Part shown: piece by piece, positions 59,701 through 64,000 of the stretch | How positions within the stretch are numbered: the first letter of the stretch is position 1 | How the letters are laid out: each line of letters opens with the position of its first letter | NCBI RefSeq assembly: GCF_016653405.1 | Contig: NZ_NHSN01000016.1 | Coordinates: forward strand, 62,001 to 126,000 | Reading direction: 5' to 3' | Source of the DNA: Halorhodospira halophila | GTDB taxonomy: Bacteria; Pseudomonadota; Gammaproteobacteria; Nitrococcales; Halorhodospiraceae | Length of the DNA: 64,000 bases | Made by a program: the position numbers and the translations under genes | The notes under the pieces: model-generated | The model's input: the letters and a program-made list of their open reading frames with translations, nothing else | Databases searched by the model: none | What the model was told of the DNA's origin: nothing

Positions 59701-62700
59701 CTGCTCGCCGAGCACCATGTCCGGGTTCTCGGCGAAGTAGCGGCTCATCCGCCCGGTGATCGACTGCCCCTGTTTGTTCGGGAGCGTGACCTCAACCGTC
59801 TCCGTCCAGCTACGATCCCCAGCCGGCTCCCCCTCCAGGCGCTTGCGCAGCACCACGATGTCGGTGGTGACCGAGGTGTGGGCGGTCTTCTCGAAAGCGG
59901 CACCCGGCAGACGGATCGCGCCCACCAGATCGGCCCGATCAGCCAGGTACTCGCGGGCGCTGGCGTCGGCCTTGTTCATGGTCCCGGCCGACGTGACGAA
60001 GGCCAGGAGCCCACCGGGGCGCACCGCATCGAGGGACTTGGCAAAGAAGTAATCGTGCAGGAGGAACCCTTGCGGGTATCGGGAATCGCTGCGGATGGGG
60101 ATGTCGGCAAACGGCGGGTTGCCGATCACCAGATCGAAGGTATCCCGCGGCAAGGGGGCCCGGGTGAAGTCGTCCTGGCGCACGCCCCAGCGCGGGTAGA
60201 GCGCCCGGGCGATGCGCGCGGTGATGTGATCGAGTTCCAGGCCGGCGTAGTGCGTGCGCGCCGCCACGTCGGCGGGCATGGTGGCCGGGAAGTTGCCGAC
60301 ACCCATGCCCGGCTCGAACACCTGGCCGCCGTCGAACCCGAGCCGACGGACCAGATCCCACATGCCCCGGGTGACCGTCTCCGAGGTGTAGTGGGCGTAC
60401 TGCAAGCTGCGCTCGGCGGTGCGGTACTCGGTATCGCTCAGTAGCTCGCGCAGTCGGGTGCCGATGTCCCGATAGCCCTTGGCGTACTCGCCCTGGGCGT
60501 CCGGGAACGCACCCTTGAGCCCACCCCAGCCGATGTAGCGGGCAAGCTGCGCCTGCTCCTCCGGGGTGGCCGGCCGACCCTCGGCCTCAAGGGCCTGGAT
60601 CAGTTCGATGGCGCGCAGGTTATCCCGCGCCTTCTGCTTCGGACCGCGGGTTTCCTGGAGCCCGCCGGGCTCTACGGTAAAGTTCTGTGGATCTCGTCCG
60701 GGTCGCTCTCGAAGTCGATGAACGTCTCGCGCACGATCTCCTCGGCCTCCCGCCTGTGGGGCTGTTTCACCACCCCGTTCGGGAGCTTCGGCGCGTTGGC
60801 GGTCAGTTCCCGGTACATTTGGTACGCCTGCTTGGTCAATTCCTGGAGGTGTTCCTCCATCTTCCCGGAGCGCATCAGCTCGCGGTACATCTGCGGCGCC
60901 CGCTCCTGCATGGCCCGCAGATACGGCATCTGAAACTCCATGGCCCTGCCCCTCTTGCAGATCCCGCGCAAAGCGCAGGACGTAAGGCTTGATTCCCGTC
61001 CCGAAATTATCGAGTACCGCGCGGATGAACGCACGCAGATCCTTCCCGGCGGCCTGGAAGTCGCGGAGCATCGCCTGAAAGTGCGGCTTGGCCTGCTGGT
61101 AGGTGTTCTCATCGAAGGACAGCCCCGAACTCAGCCGCCCGGCCTTGGTGCCGAACAGCGCGGCAAGCCCCGCCACCGCCTCCTGCCCGGCGCTGGAGAG
61201 GTTCCCGCCCATGCTCTTGGCGATCTCCGCGGCCGTGCGCTCGACCGACTCCTGCTGCTCGGCGCGAGCCTGCTGCTTGCGCGGGCGCTTCTTACCATCG
61301 GGCTTTTCGGCCGTCTTGGCCCGGGCCCCCTGGGGGCGCTCGGTCTGCGCGGCACCGGACTCCGCGGCCACCTCATCGAACAGCGCCGACAGTTCGGCCT
61401 CGTCCATTGCCGCAAGCTGACCGGCCAGGGAGTCGGCGGGCTCGGCAGCCGGATCGCTTGGCACCGCAGCATCAGGCTGCGCCTCGCTCGGGGCGGTCTC
61501 GGTTTCGGCGGCCGCCTGACCGACCCGCGAAGGCGACTCCTGCTCCAGTTGCCGGGCAAGCGCCTCCACGTCGCTCTCACGTAGGACATGGGGGGCGGCC
61601 AGCCCCTTGCGCGCCTCCAGGCCCGCGCGCCGGGCGAGTTGGACGCGCTCGCTCGGGCGCATCTGCTCCAGGCGCGTGCGCGGGGAGTCCTCGCTGTGAT
61701 CGCGCTCGATGAGCGGGCGCAGTCGCTCCAGGGTGGATGCGCTGATCTGCTCATGCCCTTGGCGACTGGTCCACTCCGGGTCCGCCTCCCCGGCCTCCTC
61801 CGCGATGCGCTGGCGCTGGTAATTCTCCATGCGCCGCCACCGCGCACGCAGCCAGCCCCCCTCGGCCTCCTGTGTTTCGCGCTCCAGGGACTCGGTATCC
61901 CGGCCCTGGGTGTCGCGGCGCACCTCCTCGATGATCTGCTGCTTGAGTTCCCGGGCCTGCTCTTGGGCACGGGGGCTCATGTTGGAGAGGAGTTTGCGCC
62001 CATGCTCGTCCGTAAAGCTCCCGCGGTCGGCGACGTACAGCGCCAACTCAAGCTCGCGGCGCACCTGCGGATCGCCGGCACGCTCCATCTGCTCACGCAA
62101 ACGGCGCGCGGCCTCCCGCCTGATCGCCTTTTTGCGCCGACCGGATTCGTGGCCCCGGTCGTATTCCATCAGGCGCTCGGCATCGAGGGCCTGCTCCTCC
62201 TGTTGCCGCTGACGCTCCTGCTCGCGCTCGGAGGGCTGTCCCTGGCGGCTCTCTCGCTCGGCGCGGACATCGGAGAGGTCTTCGTAGGCCGCCCACGCCT
62301 TGGCGGGAACGTCGAGCCCGAACTCACGGGCAGCGAGCACCCGGCGCAAGTGGGTCGGGATCTCGCCAATCTCGCCGCCGTCGAAGTAGCCGGCGGCGAC
62401 CTCACGGTTCAGGTTATAGCTGTCCTGGACGTTCTGATCGCCGCGGGCTTCCAGGAACTCCTCCAGGCCCTTCTGCCAGTCGTAGGCCCCGGTGTTGCCG
62501 GTGTCGTGAAGCAGGGAGCGGACCTTCTTCGGGAAAGCGCCGGGATGCTGCCGGATTAGACCCTGCTCCCGGGCGTCCGCCACGCTCAGTTCGCCGGCAT
62601 CGTAGCGCCGGGCGATCTCTGCGCGCTCGGTGAGGGCCGAGTCCGGGTTCTCGCGGCGCCACTGCTTCACGCGCTCGCGGATCTCGGCCACCCGGCCGTT

Positions 62701-64000
62701 CTTGGCCAGGCCCAGGGGCGCGAGGATCTGCTCCTTGATCGTCTTGCCGGTGAGCCGGTCCACCCCCTCGTCGATCCGACGCGCCGCCTCCAGGGCCTTC
62801 TCTGCGCGCTTGCGGGCATCCCCCTTCGACTCGTTCGAGCGCGGCAGCGGGGCGCCGAGTGCGCGAAGGATATGCCGGGGCTGCTGCTCATCAATGGCCG
62901 CGGCCTGCGCCTCATCCCGGGTCCGGGTGAACGCATCCTCGTTGAGCACGATCAGGGTGCGCGGGAGTCCTTCGGAACGGATCAGGTTGTAGACATCCAG
63001 CGAGCCCTCCACCGTCTCGAAACCGCGTTCGGGGAAGGCGATGGCGTCGCAGCCCTGCTCCTGCGCCTGGTCGATCACCTGCTGCGCACGGTCCCGGCCA
63101 CGGGGCATCCGCTCGACCTGCATCACGCGGGCATCCGGGGCCAGGCGGAAGGTCAGCACCGAGCCGCGTGCGTCATCGGGCGGCATCCGCGAGGCTTGCA
63201 ACTCCCGCTTGTTCTCGGCCCACTGGCCGAACAGTTCGGCGGCCCGGCGGCTCTCGGTCAGGTAGAAGTGATCGCCCTGGTCAAAGGCGTTCATGCCGAC
63301 GCCGGAACCGGAGCGCTCGGCGTCGAAGCGGTCGAAGTCGATGCCGGCGGCGGTGCCGTGGTACAGGTCACCATCGAGGCCCAGGGCGCTCGCCGTGTCC
63401 TCGGCGCCCTGCGCTGCCGCGGGCTCGGCGGCCGTCTGCTCGGCTGCCGGCTGCTCGGCGGCCTCCACCGGCTGCTGGCGCTCGGCGGGGAGCGGGCGCG
63501 CATCGGAGTCGATGATCTCCTCACCGGCCTGGTTGACGTACACCCCGTCCTCGTCCTCCAGGGCGCGGACCAGTTCGCCGTCGGATGCCTCGTGCGTCGG
63601 CGTGAAGGGCTCGCTCGGGGTGGTCGCGGCCGGCTCCGCGACGGGCTGGGGCTCCGGCGTCGGCTCGGCCACGGCCTCCGGGGACGGCTCGGGGTTGGCC
63701 TCGGCCGGGGCGGCGGTCTGCGCGCTCGGCTCGGCCTCCGTCTGCGGGGGGCGAAGCGCCCAGGCGCCCTCGCCCACTTGCTCCGGGGTGTGGTCGGGGA
63801 GTTTGCGGCTGCGCGCGGCGGCACGGGCGGCGGCCTGCGTCGGGTACGGGCTGCCATCGGCCTTGTAGACCAGTCCCGGGGCGGCTTGGGCGTCGGCGAT
63901 GTCGGTCTGCGCCTGCGAGCCATCGAACAGCGCCCCCTCGCCGGCGCCGGCCGGGACGTGGCCGGCCTCTCCGCCGGATAGGCGCTCATCGACGGCGCGC
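50770..64000 (-). CDS. Giant polyvalent protein (ART-like, N6-methylase, SNF2 helicase, HExxH, C-terminal LPD region), interrupted by an intein; 5' end outside window
   Basis: The frame is open from the right edge for at least 4,409 codons; GTG 63777 is not the true start because conserved-looking sequence (YKADGSPYPTQAAARAAA) continues upstream in frame. Counting from 63777: an ADP-ribosyltransferase-like region near 136-270 (LYHGTAAGIDFDRF); charged coiled-coil stretches to about 800; an N6-adenine methylase with FDLVIGNPPFADIP near 1,215; an SNF2-type helicase with HGVGAGKTSAM near 1,910, LFVDEAHYF near 2,072 and NGRILRQGN near 2,427; a peptidase-like LLHEAVGHYGL near 2,930; and a long C-terminal region holding the intein at 3,520-3,896. 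The build matches large polyvalent proteins of phages and conjugative elements, some of which (P1 DarB) are packaged to protect incoming DNA. Confidence 0.88.
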   Translation of the reverse strand, partial: RAVDERLSGGEAGHVPAGAGEGALFDGSQAQTDIADAQAAPGLVYKADGSPYPTQAAARAAARSRKLPDHTPEQVGEGAWALRPPQTEAEPSAQTAAPAEANPEPSPEAVAEPTPEPQPVAEPAATTPSEPFTPTHEASDGELVRALEDEDGVYVNQAGEEIIDSDARPLPAERQQPVEAAEQPAAEQTAAEPAAAQGAEDTASALGLDGDLYHGTAAGIDFDRFDAERSGSGVGMNAFDQGDHFYLTESRRAAELFGQWAENKRELQASRMPPDDARGSVLTFRLAPDARVMQVERMPRGRDRAQQVIDQAQEQGCDAIAFPERGFETVEGSLDVYNLIRSEGLPRTLIVLNEDAFTRTRDEAQAAAIDEQQPRHILRALGAPLPRSNESKGDARKRAEKALEAARRIDEGVDRLTGKTIKEQILAPLGLAKNGRVAEIRERVKQWRRENPDSALTERAEIARRYDAGELSVADAREQGLIRQHPGAFPKKVRSLLHDTGNTGAYDWQKGLEEFLEARGDQNVQDSYNLNREVAAGYFDGGEIGEIPTHLRRVLAAREFGLDVPAKAWAAYEDLSDVRAERESRQGQPSEREQERQRQQEEQALDAERLMEYDRGHESGRRKKAIRREAARRLREQMERAGDPQVRRELELALYVADRGSFTDEHGRKLLSNMSPRAQEQARELKQQIIEEVRRDTQGRDTESLERETQEAEGGWLRARWRRMENYQRQRIAEEAGEADPEWTSRQGHEQISASTLERLRPLIERDHSEDSPRTRLEQMRPSERVQLARRAGLEARKGLAAPHVLRESDVEALARQLEQESPSRVGQAAAETETAPSEAQPDAAVPSDPAAEPADSLAGQLAAMDEAELSALFDEVAAESGAAQTERPQGARAKTAEKPDGKKRPRKQQARAEQQESVERTAAEIAKSMGGNLSSAGQEAVAGLAALFGTKAGRLSSGLSFDENTYQQAKPHFQAMLRDFQAAGKDLRAFIRAVLDNFGTGIKPYVLRFARDLQEGQGHGVSDAVSAGHAGAGAADVPRADALREDGGTPPGIDQAGVPNVPGTDRQRAEAPERGGETAPQAGGRGDRARDVHRLRERPGRDPQNFTVEPGGLQETRGPKQKARDNLRAIELIQALEAEGRPATPEEQAQLARYIGWGGLKGAFPDAQGEYAKGYRDIGTRLRELLSDTEYRTAERSLQYAHYTSETVTRGMWDLVRRLGFDGGQVFEPGMGVGNFPATMPADVAARTHYAGLELDHITARIARALYPRWGVRQDDFTRAPLPRDTFDLVIGNPPFADIPIRSDSRYPQGFLLHDYFFAKSLDAVRPGGLLAFVTSAGTMNKADASAREYLADRADLVGAIRLPGAAFEKTAHTSVTTDIVVLRKRLEGEPAGDRSWTETVEVTLPNKQGQSITGRMSRYFAENPDMVLGEQGFFDPLYENRYAVRGVKGQPLDKALARAIEQFPENVMAEGVTQDERAEIDFGTDQKKDGSFYFDGERLMQVRDGVGVPVQARGKGQAGIPKGHIERIRGLVPIRDALRAVYAADLAGQPDNAKVARARLHEAYDAFVERFGPINKLERQHRRPTIVQQEAARAEAREEARYAGEVWREGDFDASGMIAEGASLTKIAAARKAAREQAEREGRSFDEGSFDPAAMEDLVIEKRENIDPFMDDPESYRLRAIEVYSEETGESGKSDVFFENIITRERAPEIRSVNDAMLHVLNRKGRLDIPEIAALSGKSQTQAIEELGESIFKLPGTEDTYVLRDAYLSGNVREKLRRAEAAAEKNPEFERNVAALEAVQPVDLTPSEISATLGAPWIPEAIVERFATDGLGLRTLTARYTPKLAYWEVSGDKGSAASTAEWGTADLSATELIEHALNRRTPQVTRSEKLADGTRTTWVDTEATQAAQDKLKTIKEKFSTWAWEDEGRAAELAEIYNEQFNSTVVREYDGSYLTTPGVSSAWQWRPHQKRVIARIIQSGNTYMAHGVGAGKTSAMIGSGMEMRRLGLVNKPMYVVPNHMLAQFTKEFYEQYPTARIAVADERRFHTSRRKQFIANVASEDLDAIIITHSAFGMIPVSNEFQDGLIQQQIDDYRELLEQMDKDAENRITRSRLQKQIERLEQRLTGKAEKATDQVFTFEEMGVDFLFVDEAHYFRKLDFATKMSGVKGVSPEGSKASWDLYAKSRHLERVNPGQNLVLASGTAVTNTMAELYTISRYLQPQELEARGLSHFDAWAGAFGDTVTDLEQDAAGNYKSVTRFAKFVNVPELSNMVRQNMDVVTSQQLGEYVTRPRLRGGKRQMNLAERSEALVEYQAKLAARMEAIERRKGPPEPGDDIMLSVINDGRHAAIDMRLADREVSEDPGSKLNMLIDNVAEIHRRTSAQPFYEPRADGYSETPVDAGPATQMIFANLGLSGTRGFSVPNYIRAELARRGVPRSEIADIRDYKTHAARQRLFNDVNEGKVRVLIGSTAKMSTGVNAQRRLYAVHNLDPLWYPADDEQRNGRILRQGNMNPEIEIHDYSTKGTYDSTMWQMMERKARFIEGFFRGDPTLRDMDDLGEASQYEQAKALSTADPRIMQLTELRQNLEREQRRKAAHQREQSVIRQRINRAQMSRQTSVNRIPRIEEDIAQRQDTSGEAFIAKVGDQAFTDRLEAGQAMLQRIEELKQGQGMAPPKKIGEIGGFDIMATVWGTHERFADVGLKRAGDYSADVRVSGSARGLIQSLEHQLRGFESEIEHHRKRIAEAEQEVREYESRLGQEYDGAERLEDLQTQVRAIEAELARESQEGGEAGGSEERYARGLYHDPWLGMVPRQGPSEHYTQRQGDAVDWHHSNIVVDMDAYDADSTLRYVRYGDAHEVRISGSPALAPYGRGRAQIRRMATEMVERGTPGDVRLRVDDMALGHEMEGVDLGALRDWAEGPSLKRSSTLGQGLPVEQARRHVAKVSAGWDGPRLETVQSVRDLPADIHALAEQAGALEDMRGVYYRGVIYLVADRHDSAQALERTLLHEAVGHYGLRNLLGTRIRPVLNQVWAATGGARGNQAIIDSYFEPGTFDPQNATHRAIIAEERLAQMAEDGTHASIIERAVAVLREWLRGLGLTIRLNDADLRALLRRAHRSLEAQTPDQMAGEAAFARRGQQGTEALDRQRQVSEAIRKGAPVDRLFSAVFDLTGSTDEYGRFRPGVQLTEQIRKTLHERTVDPEGMFGRWLHPLVERARAGLIDRYGVPESFIQRDAARESESRRILGQMEGLVEQIQKANLSREERLVLQRVLDEGEVPTEALESLSVPIRAALDDLTGQMIELGLIKADSAITDWLHRSYQKHEAELSGLPKWMHQAQRKHRKKIGGDSLRMRGLKEEVTTERLLRNVPRDWWGRKLRPGQADTHLVGTEWVMLDRLEYTPEGMDPLTGMDPAQPAQRRVRERVFWPADRELPARFDTWESRGTFEVAGTRGEKLILRRDYTRAEREDMGQVLDVRYNLIKSFQLLAHDISSARFFSDIAKNPDWAKHEPTTETGEAPEIVNAEEARRLSTFVGVDWVRVPETRVAKGAKAFKWGDLAGMYVRPEIWRDLNELDIMQTPGTWRKLLTHWKLNKALALDTPIPTADGWTTMREIQEGDTLFDENGKPCTVLEVKDVQHGRPCYRVEFSDGTSIVADDEHWWFTNHRNDGGAVRTTEEIRNTLTINHRGEAAHSIPVAGALELPDADLPLPPYALGVWLGDGHKRSPRLYVGGQDLEEVVSNLESSGVVCTAPIKDKRNNVYSFTIQKQPGRCIRGHDDSHRNPKNCGECEREARREKSIGEPMSPVVNADFGDRMRDLGVIGDKHIPGEYLRASQQQRLELLQGIVDSDGCITTKGECIIISSSERLARGIKELVTSLGYKPTLRPSESRLNGECVGTHWRIYFRPNTDRPVATIRRKAERIRPASVSRRRSGNRQIVSITPVDSVPVRCIAVSSESHLYLAGDGMVPTHNTARSPVVHVNNVMSNLGLMDLIDVRVRDLAAGIREFAHKGPMYQEAREHGAFGGTFVHQEIQRDVLAPIVDEMLAEARRGEESMGGRVRFLSQLGYRLWDGVKKADRRMVDFYQVEDEIFRMGTYMRLRGMGMDAPEAARQARVQFLDYNIRAPWVNAARQSVLPFISYTYRAAPAIATAIAHRPWKLAKYITIGYLANLLAFELEPGDEDEERRTMRPEVQGMTWASIPFTDIGWNRMVRLPWRDQYDNPMYLDIMRWVPAGDVFDTQQGVTGVPAWLQMGGPLQIGFELYLNKQNFTGQEIYDPLASDWQDRLNARMGYLWRAYVPSGAYIPGSWHNASLMSALRGERDLLDRPASIPQSLASGVGIKARGHDVDLGYWFRSMEIEQRRRALHAERRALERDYRRNAISYPAYNRAVRRVEAKTNHLSSAAAAIAPR
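52090..53220 (-). other. Class 3 intein with LAGLIDADG homing endonuclease
   Basis: A 377-residue in-frame intein between host residues LNK and TARSP. It starts ALALDTPIPTADGWTTM, so residue 1 is Ala rather than Cys or Ser. Block B is GTSIVADDEHWWFT with Trp at position 67, two after the His. Block F is VPVRCIAV with Cys 356, and block G is MVPTHN with Thr 375 and the terminal His-Asn. The +1 residue is Thr. This Trp-Cys-Thr set with no N-terminal nucleophile defines class 3 inteins. The endonuclease has two DOD motifs, YALGVWLGDG and LLQGIVDSDG, and between them a Cys/His cluster (CIRGHD then CGEC) that could bind zinc. All splicing residues appear intact, so it should be active. Confidence 0.93.
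60672..60941 (-). CDS. Overlapping small gene inside the giant gene (89 residues)
   Basis: ATG 60941 with AGAGGGGC about 8 bases upstream opens an 89-codon frame ending at TAG 60672, in a different frame of the same strand as the giant gene. By my hand count about 79 of its 89 codons end in G or C, as expected here, while the giant frame over the same bases ends in G or C in only about 30. The protein is a plausible helical one (MYRELMRSGKMEEHLQELTK, later REAEEIVRETFIDFESDPDE), with some resemblance to TnpV-type small proteins. The giant frame reads as low-complexity Gly/Ala/Pro/Arg here, between its coiled-coil and methylase parts. An overprinted gene is the simplest reading. Confidence 0.7.
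   Translation of the reverse strand: MEFQMPYLRAMQERAPQMYRELMRSGKMEEHLQELTKQAYQMYRELTANAPKLPNGVVKQPHRREAEEIVRETFIDFESDPDEIHRTLP

Noticed and set aside
60942-61112. N-terminal extension of the overprinted frame from an ATG at 61112
   Set aside because: The added residues are Arg/Ser/Pro-rich and lack third-position GC bias, while the giant frame is the coding one there; only the part from 60941 looks coding.

Overview
The window is GC-rich bacterial DNA, apparently gammaproteobacterial. The gene order (yqgE-ruvX-pyrR-pyrB-pyrC', yggS-proC-yggT, metX-metW, bioB-F-H-C-D, rph-rdgB-hemW, dxs) and the strongly acidic proteins suggest a halophilic member of the Ectothiorhodospiraceae, for example Halorhodospira. 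That assignment is inferred from gene content and style and was not tested by a database search.

Bases 1-41,941 are ordinary chromosome, densely packed and with many 4-base start/stop overlaps. In order they hold: the end of a TonB-like gene; a pyrimidine cluster (ruvX, pyrR, pyrB and a dihydroorotase-like pyrC' without its HxH metal motif); a thioredoxin/TPR chaperone; a lytic transglycosylase; yggS-proC-yggT-yggU; metX-metW; a spermidine-synthase-like gene overlapping a histone-deacetylase-fold amidohydrolase; zapE and a PilZ gene; the bio operon on the minus strand; comF; ubiA-ubiC-recG; ridA-spoT-rpoZ; hemW-rdgB-rph; a PAS chemoreceptor; yicC-gmk; an Irr/Fur regulator; cls; an FAD oxidase; mlaA with unusual Asp/Trp tails; an Rnl3-like RNA ligase; dxs; and a methyltransferase.

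At 42,147-42,196 lies only the 3' part of an elongator tRNA-Met gene on the minus strand, from the anticodon stem-loop to CCA. The 5' half is replaced by unrelated sequence. I read this as an attachment-site scar, with bases from about 42,197 to beyond the right edge belonging to an integrated element.

The element begins with operator-like repeats and two tiny membrane-protein genes. It then carries a visibly AT-richer cluster on the minus strand: a RelA/SpoT-type alarmone synthetase, a HEPN-like protein and an MltR-like protein. A fused restriction-modification enzyme (nuclease plus N6-adenine methylase), a small phage-style protein and an SRA-HNH type IV restriction enzyme follow. Together these look like a defence cargo.

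The last 13 kb is one open reading frame of at least 4,409 codons, still open at the right edge. It is a giant polyvalent protein with an ADP-ribosyltransferase-like region, an N6-adenine methylase, an SNF2-type helicase, an HExxH-like peptidase segment and a long C-terminal region. It contains a complete 377-residue intein with the class 3 (Trp-Cys-Thr) signature and a LAGLIDADG endonuclease. It also has an 89-codon overlapping gene in another frame on the same strand, where the codon-position GC signal switches frame.
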